Positions 15,130-23,532 of a stretch of DNA of 64,000 bases are shown piece by piece. The DNA comes from Pelomonas sp. Root1444 (GTDB lineage: Bacteria > Pseudomonadota > Gammaproteobacteria > Burkholderiales > Burkholderiaceae_C): positions 172,574 to 236,573 of the forward strand of contig NZ_LMFP01000013.1 of NCBI RefSeq assembly GCF_001426885.1, read 5' to 3'. How positions within the stretch are numbered: position 1 is the stretch's first letter; each line of letters opens with the position of its first letter. The position numbers were made by a program, and so were the translations under genes. The notes under the pieces were generated by a model. The model had not been told where the DNA came from, ran no database searches, and worked only from the letters and a program-made list of their open reading frames with translations.

Positions 15130-16190
15130 GCCGTCTTCTCCAAAGTGGGTGTGGTTTCAGCCGCCATCACGGGCAGCGCGAAGTGAAAGCAGCAGCCCCC
15201 GGCCTCGCGGCGCGAGAACCACAGCCGGCCCTGGTGCATCTCGACGAGCGAGCGGCAGATGGACAGGCCCAGCCCCATGCCGTTGGGCTTGGTGGAGCTG
15301 AAGGGCAGGAACAGCCGGGCCTCGGTCTGCGGCGTGATGCCGGGGCCGTTGTCGCCCACGCGCAGCTCGGCGCGGGCGCCGTCCAGGCGCAGCTCGATGT
15401 CGATCAGCGGATCGTCCGGCCGGTCCAGGCGCAGCGCGTCCAGCGCGTTGCGCAGCAGGTTGATCAGCACCTGCTGCAGCATGACCGCGTCGCCCTGCAC
15501 CGGCACCGGGGCCTCCGGCAGGCTCAGCGCCAGCCGCACCGCCTCGCGCTGCAGGTCCCAGTCGAGCAGGGCCAGGCTCTCATGCACCAGCGCGACCAGG
15601 TCCAGCCGCTCGGTCTTGGGCTGGCGCGACTGGGTGTATTCGCGCACCCGGCCGATGATCTGGCTGGCATAGGTCACCTGCTGCACGGCCTTGTCGAGGG
15701 CGGCGAGCTCGTCGGTGCTGTCGGGATGGCGGCGTGCCAGGCGCAGCTTCAGGCCGCGCAGCAGGTTGACGGTAGCGCCGATGGGCTGGTTCAGCTCATG
15801 CGCCAGCACGCTGCCCATCTCGCTGACGGTCAGGGACCGCGACGTGAACAGCAGGCCCTCGCGGTCGTCGAGCTGGCGCTGCAGGTGGTGCAGCCGCTCG
15901 CGCTCGTCGACCAGGCGCAGCAGCACATGGCGGGCATCCAGCGCGACGCGCCGGGCCGTGTATTCGCCGCTGACGCCGCAGCGCGTGCGCACGCCCAGCG
16001 GCGCCGCCAGCGCGCTGGCCAGGCCGTGCAGCGGCGCGGCCCAGTCCGCGGCCAGGCCGCCGGGCTCGCCGGGCAGCAGCGCCTGCATGGGCGCGTTCAG
16101 CGCCACCAGGAAGTCGCCGTCCAGGATGGCCAGCGCCTCGTCCAGGTCGCCCAGCGCGTGCAGCAGGTCGGCATCGAGACGGTTGTTCAT
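15126..16190 (-). CDS. soluble FixL-like sensor histidine kinase inside the type III operon
   Basis: A 354-residue kinase without membrane spans. The first 110 residues look like a small PAS-type input domain (LGDLDEALAILDGDFLVALNAPMQALL). The dimerisation helix carries phosphoacceptor His131 in SEMGSVLAHELNQPIGATVNLLRGL, a FixL-type H box. The HATPase has the N box LINLLRNALDAL, the G1 box VGDNGPGI and the G2 box GMGLGLSICRSLVEMHQGRL. It should respond to an intracellular signal, since no transmembrane region is present. The ATG at 16190 gives MNNRLDADLLHALGDLD. It overlaps the response regulator start by four bases and the preceding unknown gene's stop by four bases. Confidence 0.93.
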   Translation of the reverse strand: MNNRLDADLLHALGDLDEALAILDGDFLVALNAPMQALLPGEPGGLAADWAAPLHGLASALAAPLGVRTRCGVSGEYTARRVALDARHVLLRLVDERERLHHLQRQLDDREGLLFTSRSLTVSEMGSVLAHELNQPIGATVNLLRGLKLRLARRHPDSTDELAALDKAVQQVTYASQIIGRVREYTQSRQPKTERLDLVALVHESLALLDWDLQREAVRLALSLPEAPVPVQGDAVMLQQVLINLLRNALDALRLDRPDDPLIDIELRLDGARAELRVGDNGPGITPQTEARLFLPFSSTKPNGMGLGLSICRSLVEMHQGRLWFSRREAGGCCFHFALPVMAAETTPTLEKTA

Positions 16191-17299
16191 GCGCTCTCCC
16201 GCGGCCACAGCGGCTGGTTGCAGAGCAGCCAGGTCAGCGACGGCCGCGACGCCAGCAAGGCCTGCAGGCCCGAATGGGCCGGCGCCTGCACCAGCACCTC
16301 GGCCCAGCGGGCGATGCCCGGCGCGGTGCCGTCCAGGCGCAGTTCGCAGCTCACCTGGCCCGGCTGCAGCGCGGCCTCGCCCGACAGCTCGCGCAGCGTG
16401 CGCGGGCAGCCGCTGGGCGTGAGCGCCACGCGCACGGCCCACCAGCGCTCGGCCACCGCCGGGCGCACGCTGCGCCAGCGCGCGGGCCAGCGCCGCCAGC
16501 GCCACAGCCCCGCGTCGCTGCTGGCTTGCAGGCTGGCCAGGCCCGCAGGGCTGGCCAGCAGCACGGGTGCGCCCACGCGCCAGGCCTGCAGCGCCGGGCG
16601 CAGGTGGTCGGCCGACGCGGGCGCGGCGGCGGCCAGGCGCAGCCGGGCCAGCAGTGCCTGCGCCCACGGCGGCGGCGGCTCGTGCGCCGCGTCGTCCGGC
16701 GAAGGGGCGGCGTGCCGGGCGGGCGCTTCGTCGTCCTCATCCGCCTGCGGCGCGTCGCGGCCGGCGTCGTCGAACAGCGCACGCCAGGCCGGCGCGTCCT
16801 GCACGCGCCAGCGCAGCTCGGCGCCGTTCTGCAAGGCCAGCGGCGTCATCAGCACCGGCGCCATCGGCAGCACCGCGGCGCTCGCGTCGCCCAGCTGCGG
16901 CGTGCGCAGCGACAGGTCGGTCGGCAGGCCAGTCGATGGCGGCTGCAGCGGCGACGCGTTCTGCGCAGGCTCGTGCGAGCGCAGCAGCGACGGTGCCGGC
17001 GGCTGGGCCGGGGGCTGGACCGCATCGGCTGCCGGCTGCGCCGTGGGCTGGGCGGCCTGTGCCGCATGCACGGTCGCGTGGGGCGGCATGAAGGTGCGGG
17101 CGGTGGGCTCCGGCGCCGTCGCCGTGGCGGCGGCTGTCGCAGTGGCGACGTCGGCCACGGCGTGCGCATCCATCTCCGCACCCGGCTGCGCCGCCGCCTC
17201 CGCGCCGGCCATCTCGCCTGTGCTGGCCTGCAGCACCGCCTGCCAGGCCTCCCAGGTCTCGGCGGGCGACAGCGCCTGGATGGGGCTGATGCCGCTCAT
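16187..17299 (-). CDS. type III operon protein of unknown function
   Basis: A 370-residue protein with a variable, Ala/Pro-rich first half (a likely disordered linker from residue 40 to 190). The more structured C-terminal half contains PWAQALLARLRLAAAAPASADHLRPALQAWRVGAPVLLASPAGLASL and a Trp-rich segment. It lies between sctP and the two-component genes and overlaps both by four bases, so it belongs to the machine or its control. The architecture, a disordered linker followed by a compact end, resembles needle-length regulators; together with the sctP candidate just upstream it could be a second ruler-like or SctQ-like component. No family is recognised. Confidence 0.6.
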   Translation of the reverse strand: MSGISPIQALSPAETWEAWQAVLQASTGEMAGAEAAAQPGAEMDAHAVADVATATAAATATAPEPTARTFMPPHATVHAAQAAQPTAQPAADAVQPPAQPPAPSLLRSHEPAQNASPLQPPSTGLPTDLSLRTPQLGDASAAVLPMAPVLMTPLALQNGAELRWRVQDAPAWRALFDDAGRDAPQADEDDEAPARHAAPSPDDAAHEPPPPWAQALLARLRLAAAAPASADHLRPALQAWRVGAPVLLASPAGLASLQASSDAGLWRWRRWPARWRSVRPAVAERWWAVRVALTPSGCPRTLRELSGEAALQPGQVSCELRLDGTAPGIARWAEVLVQAPAHSGLQALLASRPSLTWLLCNQPLWPRESA

Positions 17300-17949
17300 G
17301 AATCCACCTCGTCCACCGGGCGCGAGCGCCTGGCACTGCGCGACGTGTCGCGCACGCGGGGCCGCAGCACGTCGTGGCCGGCGTCGCGCAGGCGCTTGTC
17401 GAGGTCGCCGAGCTGCTGGCGGGCCTGCAGCTGCGCGACCGGCGGCACGCGCAGCTCCAGGCTCAGCGGCGCGAGCGGCTGGGCCTGCTCGACGCGCAGC
17501 TGCCAGGCCGGCCCCGCGCCCGCGGCGGGCAGCGCCACCTGCCATACGCGCCCCCCCGGCACGGTGGCCGGGCCGGGCTCGGCGAGCTGCTGCAGCGCGG
17601 CCATGCGTTCGGTGGTGGGTGTGGTGGGCGCCATCGCGCGCAGCCCGGCGACCTCAGGTGCCAGGTCGCGCGGCACCCATGCGGGGACGGGCGGCACGAA
17701 GGACGGCGTCGCCGGCGCCTCGGGCGATTCCTCTTTGTCCTGGCCTTGCTCCTGGTCGCGGTCCTCACCCTGCGCGCGCACGCGCTGCCAGGCGCTTTGC
17801 CAATCCGGCTCGCCGGCCTCCCCGCGCGCATCGGGGGCTTGCGGCAGCGCGTCGGCCGATGCGCCGGCCTGCAATGCCGCCGCGCCGCGCTCGCGCGGGA
17901 CGAGCGCGGCGCCCAGGGTCAGGGTCAACGGAACGGGCAGCAGCTTCAT
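17296..17949 (-). CDS. sctP: SctP-like needle length/substrate specificity regulator
   Basis: A 217-residue protein directly after sctO, the standard place of sctP. The middle is a low-complexity linker rich in Glu, Gln, Pro and Ala. The C-terminus (VWQVALPAAGAGPAWQLRVEQAQPLAPLSLELRVPPVAQLQARQQLGDLDKRLRDAGHDV) has the strand-strand-helix pattern of the HpaP/FliK type III substrate-specificity-switch domain. Family members measure needle length and switch export from early to late substrates. It is short for a ruler, similar to HpaP/HrpP forms. Overlaps the next gene by four bases. Confidence 0.65.
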   Translation of the reverse strand: MKLLPVPLTLTLGAALVPRERGAAALQAGASADALPQAPDARGEAGEPDWQSAWQRVRAQGEDRDQEQGQDKEESPEAPATPSFVPPVPAWVPRDLAPEVAGLRAMAPTTPTTERMAALQQLAEPGPATVPGGRVWQVALPAAGAGPAWQLRVEQAQPLAPLSLELRVPPVAQLQARQQLGDLDKRLRDAGHDVLRPRVRDTSRSARRSRPVDEVDS

Positions 17950-17960
17950 GGCCTGGGTCT

Positions 17961-18446
17961 TCAGTGGCGGGGCCGGAATGCGTCCTCGGCCTCCAGCTCG
18001 GCCTGCTGGTCGCGGGCGATCAGGGTCTGGCGGCGCTGGTCCTTCAGCGTGGCGTCCACGGCCGATTCACGGGCCTGGGCGCGCGTGAGTTCGCCGCGGC
18101 GCTGGCGCACCAGGGCTTGGGCCTGCTCCAGGGTTTCGCGTTCGTCCAGCAGTGCGTACTCGTCGCGCTCCAGCCGTTCGGCCACCGCCTCGCGGTGCGC
18201 CCGCACCTGCCCGGCCCAGCGCGGCATGTCGGCGCTGCCGGGGCCGCTCCAGTGCTGCGCCAGCTCGGCCAGCCGCGCACGGCTGGACGCGATGGCGGCC
18301 TCGCGCGCGTCGATGGCGGCGCGGGCGCGGCGCTCGCCGGCCACCGCCTCGGCCAGCGCCTGGCGCGCACGCTGCACGCGCAGCTGGCGCAGCCGCAGCC
18401 ACTGGCGCCCGTCGGCGGCGGAGAGCGTGACGGCCCTGCCGCTCAC
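17961..18446 (-). CDS. sctO: SctO-like central stalk protein
   Basis: A 161-residue, almost entirely helical coiled-coil protein rich in Ala, Arg and Glu (LRVQRARQALAEAVAGERRARAAIDAREAAIASSRARLAELAQ and EQAQALVRQRRGELTRAQARESAVDATLKDQRRQTLIARDQQAELEAED). That is the signature of the YscO/FliJ stalk, which sits in the ATPase hexamer and links it to SctV. It uses a GTG start at 18446 that overlaps the sctN stop codon (GTGA). Sequence similarity within this family is always low, so position and coiled-coil structure are the evidence. Confidence 0.82.
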   Translation of the reverse strand: MSGRAVTLSAADGRQWLRLRQLRVQRARQALAEAVAGERRARAAIDAREAAIASSRARLAELAQHWSGPGSADMPRWAGQVRAHREAVAERLERDEYALLDERETLEQAQALVRQRRGELTRAQARESAVDATLKDQRRQTLIARDQQAELEAEDAFRPRH

Positions 18447-19768
18447 GACACGATCTCCCGCAGGTGCTGCAGGCAGCCGTCCCAGTCGCTGGGTTCGTGC
18501 GAGCCCTGCTGCAACAGTGCCTTGATCTGCGGCATGCGCTCGATGGCCTGGTCGGCCAGCGGGTCGCTGCCGGCCTGGTACTCGCCCACGCGCAGCAGGA
18601 ACTCGACCTCCTTGTGCCGCGCCATCAGCGTGCGCAGCCGGGCGGCGTCGCGCTGCTGCTCGGGCGTCGTCACGCGCGTGAACACGCGGCTGGCGCTGGC
18701 CAGCACGTCGATGGCCGGGTAGTGCTGGGCCTCGGCCAGCGCACGCGACAGCACCAAGTGGCCGTCGAGGATGGAACGCACCTCCTCGGCCACCGGGTCG
18801 CTGCCCTCCTCGTCCTCGGCCAGCACCGTGTAGAAGGCGGTGATGGAGCCATGCGCATCGTTGCCGGCGCGCTCGAACAGCCGCGGCAGCTCGGCGAACA
18901 CCGACGGCGGATAGCCGCGTCGCACGGCCGGCTCGCCCGCGGCCAGGCCGATCTCGCGCAGGCCGCGGGCAAAGCGCGTGACCGAGTCCATCATCAGCAC
19001 GACGCGGGCGCCCTGCGCGCGGAAGCCCTCGGCGATGGCCGTGGCGGCATAGGCCGCGCGCACGCGCTCCAGCGCCGGCCGGTCCGACGTGGAAACGACG
19101 ACGACCGAGCGGGCCAGGCCCTCGGCGCCCAGGCTGTCCTCCAGGAACTCGCGCACCTCGCGGCCGCGTTCGCCGATCAGCCCGATCACGTTGATCTCGG
19201 CGCGCGTGCTCCGCGCCAGCATGCCCAGCAGCGTGGATTTGCCGCCGCCGGCCATCGCGAAGATGCCCACGCGCTGGCCCTCGCCCACGGTCAGCAGCGC
19301 GTCGACGGCGCGCACGCCGCACACCAGCGGCTCGTGCACCGGGCGGCGCTGCAGTGGCGACGGCGCGTCGCGGTACAGCGGCACGCGCGGCAACGCATCC
19401 AGCGGCGGCCCGCCGTCCAGCGGCTGGCCGAAGGCGTCGATGACCCGGCCCAGCAGGCCGCGGCCGCTGGGCAGCTGGGCGACGTCGTTGAGCACCTCGA
19501 CGGCCGCACCCACGGGCAGCCCCTGCAGCGAGCCCAGCGGCGCCAGCACCGCCTCATGGCCCTGGAAGCCGATGACCTCGGCCAGCAGCCCGGCCTCGTG
19601 CGGCTGCATGGGGTCGAAGACGCGGCAGCTCTGCCCCACGCGGGCCTGCACGCCGGTGGCCCGCATCAGCGTGCCGCCGGCCTGCACGACGCGGCCCAGC
19701 GTGGCGACGGTGCGCACGCGCTGCAGGCTGCGGCGCAGGCCGTCGGTGATGGGCAGCGCGGTCGTCAT
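18443..19768 (-). CDS. sctN: type III secretion ATPase SctN
   Basis: A 441-residue ATPase of the YscN/FliI family. The Walker A loop lies at residues 171-180 (AMAGGGKSTL), followed by VIGLIGERGREVREFLEDSLG and the Walker B region VVLMMDSVTRFARGLREIGLAAGEP. RRGYPPSVFAELPRLFERAG and GSITAFYTVLAEDEEGSDPVAEEVRSILDGHLVLSRALAE are signature stretches of this family. The hexamer unfolds and releases chaperoned substrates at the cytoplasmic face. The GREVREFLE and DEEGSDPV forms are typical for injectisomes rather than F1 subunits. Length is normal. Confidence 0.98.
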   Translation of the reverse strand: MTTALPITDGLRRSLQRVRTVATLGRVVQAGGTLMRATGVQARVGQSCRVFDPMQPHEAGLLAEVIGFQGHEAVLAPLGSLQGLPVGAAVEVLNDVAQLPSGRGLLGRVIDAFGQPLDGGPPLDALPRVPLYRDAPSPLQRRPVHEPLVCGVRAVDALLTVGEGQRVGIFAMAGGGKSTLLGMLARSTRAEINVIGLIGERGREVREFLEDSLGAEGLARSVVVVSTSDRPALERVRAAYAATAIAEGFRAQGARVVLMMDSVTRFARGLREIGLAAGEPAVRRGYPPSVFAELPRLFERAGNDAHGSITAFYTVLAEDEEGSDPVAEEVRSILDGHLVLSRALAEAQHYPAIDVLASASRVFTRVTTPEQQRDAARLRTLMARHKEVEFLLRVGEYQAGSDPLADQAIERMPQIKALLQQGSHEPSDWDGCLQHLREIVS

Positions 19769-19811
19769 GCGTTGGGCGAAAGAGCACAGCCGCAGCGGCT
19801 TGGTTGGGTTT

Positions 19812-20444
19812 TCACTTCAGGCTCCAGGCGCGGGCCAGGCGTTCGACCTGCGTGGCCAGGCCCGCGTCGGCCGTGCCGAACTCCGTCGTCAGTCGGCAAT
19901 CGGCCTCGGCCAGCTCGGCATCGGCCACGATCTCGGCGCCGGCCAGGCCGGCCTTGTCGTCGGGGTCGACGGCCCGCAGCGCGGCACGCAGCGGCGCGAT
20001 CTGGCCGGGGTGCACCTGCAGCCGCCAGGTGCGCGCCGGCAGCAGCTCGCGCGCCGCCTGGGCGGCCAGGCGGGCCAGGCGCTCCTCGGCCGGCACCTCG
20101 CCCAGCAGCTTCTGGAAGACCTCCAGCGCCAGCCCGGCCACGCCCTGCTGCAGGCGCTGGCGTTCGTCCTCTTGTGCGCGGGCGAGCCGGGCCAGCGCGT
20201 CGGCGATCTTCACGCGGGCCTGGCTCTCGGCTTGCACGAGGCCTTGCTGCAAGCCCTCGGCCGCGGCCTGCGCGCAGGCGGCGTCGATGCGGTCCTGCTC
20301 CCGGTCCAGCAGCTCGCGCAGCGCGTCGAGCAGCTGCTGCGCGTCCTGCAACGGCGGCACCTCGGCGGCACGCAGCACGCGCCGGTCCGAGGCGATGCCC
20401 AGCCGCGCCTGCGGGTCGCGGTGCCAGAGCATGAAGCCGTTCAT
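19812..20444 (-). CDS. sctL: SctL-like ATPase regulator/stator
   Basis: A 210-residue protein of the YscL/FliH type. The start at 20444 gives MNGFMLWHRDPQARLGIASDRRVLRAAEVPPLQDA, matching the short conserved N-terminus of the HrpE/YscL group. A long charged helix (residues 45-120, EEQDRIDAACAQ..., ALARLARAQEDERQRLQQG) follows, then the C-terminal V-ATPase E-subunit-like domain with LLPARTWRLQVHPGQIAPLRAAL and a terminal strand region. SctL dimers tether the ATPase to SctQ. ATGA overlap with sctK. Confidence 0.88.
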   Translation of the reverse strand: MNGFMLWHRDPQARLGIASDRRVLRAAEVPPLQDAQQLLDALRELLDREQDRIDAACAQAAAEGLQQGLVQAESQARVKIADALARLARAQEDERQRLQQGVAGLALEVFQKLLGEVPAEERLARLAAQAARELLPARTWRLQVHPGQIAPLRAALRAVDPDDKAGLAGAEIVADAELAEADCRLTTEFGTADAGLATQVERLARAWSLK

Positions 20445-20959
20445 GGCGTCACCACCCTCGCCTGCAACGCCAGCGTCTCGCGCAGCACGGCCAGCGCCGT
20501 CGCTTGCGGCATGACCCAGGCGGCCACCGGCCCCAGCCGGCGGCTGGCGGCGTGGCGCAGCGAGCCGTGCGGCAGCCCAGCCAGCAGCACGGCGGCGCCG
20601 GCCTCGGTGAACTGCTGGCGCAGGCCCTGGGCGTCCAACACCTCGGGCCAGTCGTTCAGCCCCGACGGCAGGCCGGCCGGCAACGGCGGCCAGTCCGGCG
20701 CGCTGCGCAGCGCCCGCCACCAGGGCGCGCCCAGGGCCGAACGTGCCAGCTCGCGCAGCGGGCCGGCAATCCACAGCCGCAGCGCCGGCGCCGCGAGCAC
20801 CGAGCCGCAGCGCAGCGCGAGCGCCTGCAGCTCGGCGCGTTCCATGCCCAGCCATGCCGGGGCGGCGTCCAGCTGTGCCCAGCTGAGCGTGCGCGCCTCG
20901 GCGGGCGCCTCGTCGAGCAGGCAGTGGGCCACGCGGGCGCGCGTCTGGCGGTCAGTCAT
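20441..20959 (-). CDS. sctK: SctK-like sorting platform protein
   Basis: A 172-residue protein lying between sctJ and sctL, the invariable position of sctK in Ysc/Bsc-like loci. Sequence elements are weakly conserved in this family; seen here are a Leu/Ala-rich helical N-terminus and a central region LAAPALRLWIAGPLRELARSALGAPWWRAL. SctK proteins form the outermost pods of the cytoplasmic sorting platform and contact SctD. The call rests mainly on gene order and size. It overlaps sctJ by eight bases and sctL by four. Confidence 0.7.
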   Translation of the reverse strand: MTDRQTRARVAHCLLDEAPAEARTLSWAQLDAAPAWLGMERAELQALALRCGSVLAAPALRLWIAGPLRELARSALGAPWWRALRSAPDWPPLPAGLPSGLNDWPEVLDAQGLRQQFTEAGAAVLLAGLPHGSLRHAASRRLGPVAAWVMPQATALAVLRETLALQARVVTP

Positions 20960-21677
20960 GGGCGGCGCCTTTCAATGCCAGCTGCGTCGACGACGCGCGC
21001 CGCCGCCGCCAGGCCAGCCAGCCCGCGGTGCCCAGGCTGGCCGTGCCCAGCGTGACGGCCAAAGCCAGCACGGCCTGCGGCTGGGCGTCGGCCGGCGGCG
21101 GGGCCACGGGCGTGGGCTCGGCCACGAACGCGACAACCGACACGCTCTCGTAGGGCAGGCCTTCGACGCTGTTGACGACCAGGGCGCGCACTTTCGGCAT
21201 CAGCGACTCCACGTCCAGGCCGGCGCGGTGCTTGATCATCACGGAGGCCGAGGACGGCTGCACCTTGTCGGACAGCGGATGGCGCTCGGGCACGACCAGC
21301 GTCACGCGCGCCTGCAGCACGCCGTCGATGCTGGTGAGCGTGTGCGACAGCTCCTGCGACAGCGCATGCATGAGGCGGGCGCGCTCCTCGACCGGCGTCG
21401 ACACGAAGCCCTCGCGCTTGAACACCTTGCCCAGGCTGTCGTAGTCCTCGCGCGGCAGGCCCTGGGCCTTGAGGATCTGCACCGCGCGGGCGAAGTCCGA
21501 CTCGGCGGTCCGCACCTCGAAGCCGTCTTCCTTGGCGGCCTTCTGCGCCGGCACGCCGGCCAGCCGCAACGCCGAGACCATGTCATTGGCCTGTCGCTCG
21601 TCGAGCTTGGCGTAGAGCGTCTGCTCGCCGCAGGCGGCGAGCAGGGCGAGCAGCAGGAGGCTGGGCAGATGCTTCAT
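20952..21677 (-). CDS. sctJ: inner membrane ring lipoprotein SctJ
   Basis: A 241-residue lipoprotein. The start at 21677 gives MKHLPSLLLLALLAACGEQTLYAKL with a lipobox (LLAAC) and the family motif immediately after it (the LY..L..R.AN region, here TLYAKLDERQANDMVSALRLAGVPA). Two ring-building domains follow, including VFKREGFVSTPVEERARLMHALSQELSHTLTSIDGVLQARVTLVVPE, then SASVMIKHRAG and LVVNSVEGLPYESVSVV. A transmembrane helix (LALAVTLGTASLGTAGWLAW) and a basic tail close the protein. It forms the 24-mer periplasmic inner membrane ring together with SctD. Confidence 0.97.
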   Translation of the reverse strand: MKHLPSLLLLALLAACGEQTLYAKLDERQANDMVSALRLAGVPAQKAAKEDGFEVRTAESDFARAVQILKAQGLPREDYDSLGKVFKREGFVSTPVEERARLMHALSQELSHTLTSIDGVLQARVTLVVPERHPLSDKVQPSSASVMIKHRAGLDVESLMPKVRALVVNSVEGLPYESVSVVAFVAEPTPVAPPPADAQPQAVLALAVTLGTASLGTAGWLAWRRRRASSTQLALKGAAHD

Positions 21678-21811
21678 GTCAATGATCCGTTTGCGTACTC
21701 GCGGCTCGAATCCGGGACACAGCCACGGAAGCACGGAAACACTGGGAAGGCAGCCGGGGAAGCGGCATGCCGCTGTGTCCCCGTGTCCCCGTGGCTTGGT
21801 CTGGATTTCAT

Positions 21812-22204
21812 TCAGGATTGCTGTCTGAACAGCTGCTGCAGGCCTTCGGACGTGCGGTTGGCGATGTTCGACGTCAGCTGGCAATGGAACATGAACTCCT
21901 GGCAGCGCACGGTCAGGTTGACCAGCTCGCCCGGCGTCAGCTCCTGCCCCGAGGCCGCCGCGGTGCGGGCGTCGCGCCCGAGCGAAGCGGCTTCGGCGTT
22001 GATGTGCTCCAGCGGCTGCACGAGGCGCTGCATGGCCTGGGCCGGCGACTCGGTGGGCCCCAGGCGCTGCACCGCCCCCGCCAGTGCACGCTCGAAGCCG
22101 GCCACGTCGGCCGTGGGCGACACCACGCCCAGGCTGGACAGCGATGCGCCCGGGCCGAGCTGGATGTCGGCCACCGGCGCAGCAAGGGCGAGGCCGGGTG
22201 TCAC
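21812..22204 (-). CDS. sctI: inner rod protein SctI
   Basis: A 130-residue protein with a GTG start overlapping the stop of the preceding needle gene (GTGA). The C-terminal segment ELTPGELVNLTVRCQEFMFHCQLTSNIANRTSEGLQQLFRQQS matches the YscI/PrgJ/HrpB family, in which the last 40 residues form the helices that join the export gate to the needle. The N-terminal half is variable. Between it and sctJ there are 134 bp (21678-21811) that appear non-coding; no hairpin there is convincing, but a secondary promoter or processing site is possible. Confidence 0.85.
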   Translation of the reverse strand: MTPGLALAAPVADIQLGPGASLSSLGVVSPTADVAGFERALAGAVQRLGPTESPAQAMQRLVQPLEHINAEAASLGRDARTAAASGQELTPGELVNLTVRCQEFMFHCQLTSNIANRTSEGLQQLFRQQS

Positions 22205-22497
22205 TGCTTGCGGGCCATCGTTTCGAGGGCGGAACCGACCGTCGAGACGGCGGTGTGCGAGCTGCTGGCCAGGAAGCTCATCTTCAGCGACATGGCGGTC
22301 AGCTCGGTCACGTCGGCAGGCTTGTCGCCACCGGCGCTCATCGCGGCGGACTTGGTCTCGATGTCGCCGGCCTGCCGGTCCAGGGCCTGGCCCCAGGCGT
22401 CGGCCATGGCTTCGAACCAGGAACCACCGGACGACTTGCTGCCCGTGGAACCGTTTACGGGCGCTGCGGCGAGGGTGCTGAGAAGTGCGTTGGACAT
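22201..22497 (-). CDS. sctF: SctF-like needle protein
   Basis: A 98-residue protein with a strong ribosome binding site (AAGGAG) and no signal peptide. After a variable N-terminus (about 25 residues of Ser, Gly, Ala) it forms two helices joined by a loop: SWFEAMADAWGQALDRQAGDIETKSAAMS, then GGDKPADVTELTAMSLKMSFLASSSHTAVSTVGSALETMARKQ. A P-x-D turn with a helical hairpin and a C-terminal SxxxxTVGSALETM helix fits the YscF/MxiH/PrgI needle fold. It is somewhat longer than most needles (about 70-85). Position before sctI supports the call. Its helical part resembles the C-terminus of the 225-residue protein at 31587. Confidence 0.75.
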   Translation of the reverse strand: MSNALLSTLAAAPVNGSTGSKSSGGSWFEAMADAWGQALDRQAGDIETKSAAMSAGGDKPADVTELTAMSLKMSFLASSSHTAVSTVGSALETMARKQ

Positions 22498-22533
22498 GGG
22501 AGGTCTCCTTGTGGGAGGGTTAGGGAACCGGGA

Positions 22534-23526
22534 TCACAGCGTGAGCCGGGTGCGCTGGCCATCGCGTTCGACGATGACGCTGCGCTCCACGATCTGCACG
22601 ACGCGGTGGCCGCTCGGCAGCAGCGCGCCGCTGAAGTAGCGGCTGCCGTCGGCGGTGATGAAGTAGGGGCTGTCTTCGTTGTCGACCACGGCGACCAGGC
22701 GCTTGGCCGGGTCGTCCGGCGCGGGGCTGGGCGCCGCGGCCACCGGCGCAGGCGGCTGGTTGTCGACCCGCAGCGCGGGCAGGCGGGCGATGTCGCGCCG
22801 CGCGGCGGCTGCGGCGGCCTGCACCTTGGCGGCGTCGCGCTCCTGCGTGCGCAGCACCAGCTCGCCTTCGGGCGACCAGCTGGCCTGCGCCGCGATGCCG
22901 TACAGGCGGAAGACCTCGACGACGCTGGCCCGCAGGTCGGCCGGCGCGGCCGCCTGCGCCGGCGGCAGCACCTGGGCCACCACATGGCCGGCTTCACGCA
23001 AGGTGCCACCGCGCCAGGCCAACGTCACGCCGCCCAGGAGCATGACGAGGCCCAGCGCCGTCAACAGCCCTTCGACATAAGGCCGGCCCGGCGCGGGCGG
23101 CGCGGCGGGGCCCTCGGCCGGCGCACTGTCGGCGGCGTCGGGGCCGTCGTGCAGCACCGGCTCCGGCCAGTAGGCCTGGTCGGCCGGGCCATAGGCCACC
23201 ACCGCATCGCCGAGCTGCAGCGGCTGGCCGGGCGCCCAGGCGTGCGTGGTGGTGCCGGGCTCGAGCTCGCGCTCACCCAGCACGCCGCGCCCGGCGATGA
23301 GCTGCAGGCCGATGCGGCCCTGCGGGCCGGGGATGAAGCGGGCCTGGAAGTCCGTCTCGCTGGCCAGCAGGATGTCGGCGAACTGGGTGTCGGCCTGGTT
23401 GGCCGCGTTCAGGCCGCAGACCAACTGCTCGATCTGCACGTCCAGCCGTGCCCGCGCGCCGGCCTGGCGACCGGCCAGCACGCGCAGTTCCAGCATCGAG
23501 GCGGGGAGGGCAGACTTGGTCGGCAT
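22534..23526 (-). CDS. sctD: inner membrane ring protein SctD
   Basis: A 330-residue protein with the expected three parts. There is a cytoplasmic FHA-like domain at residues 1-120 (LELRVLAGRQAGARARL, and LQLGDAVVAYGP), a linker and one transmembrane helix at about residues 150-170 (YVEGLLTALGLVMLLGGVTLAW), and a periplasmic part ending in a domain of the Ysc/Bsc SctD type (YFSGALLPSGHRVVQIVERSVIVERDGQRTRLTL). It forms the outer of the two inner membrane rings. Seven bases separate it from sctC. Confidence 0.88.
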   Translation of the reverse strand: MPTKSALPASMLELRVLAGRQAGARARLDVQIEQLVCGLNAANQADTQFADILLASETDFQARFIPGPQGRIGLQLIAGRGVLGERELEPGTTTHAWAPGQPLQLGDAVVAYGPADQAYWPEPVLHDGPDAADSAPAEGPAAPPAPGRPYVEGLLTALGLVMLLGGVTLAWRGGTLREAGHVVAQVLPPAQAAAPADLRASVVEVFRLYGIAAQASWSPEGELVLRTQERDAAKVQAAAAAARRDIARLPALRVDNQPPAPVAAAPSPAPDDPAKRLVAVVDNEDSPYFITADGSRYFSGALLPSGHRVVQIVERSVIVERDGQRTRLTL

Positions 23527-23532
23527 CGCGTA

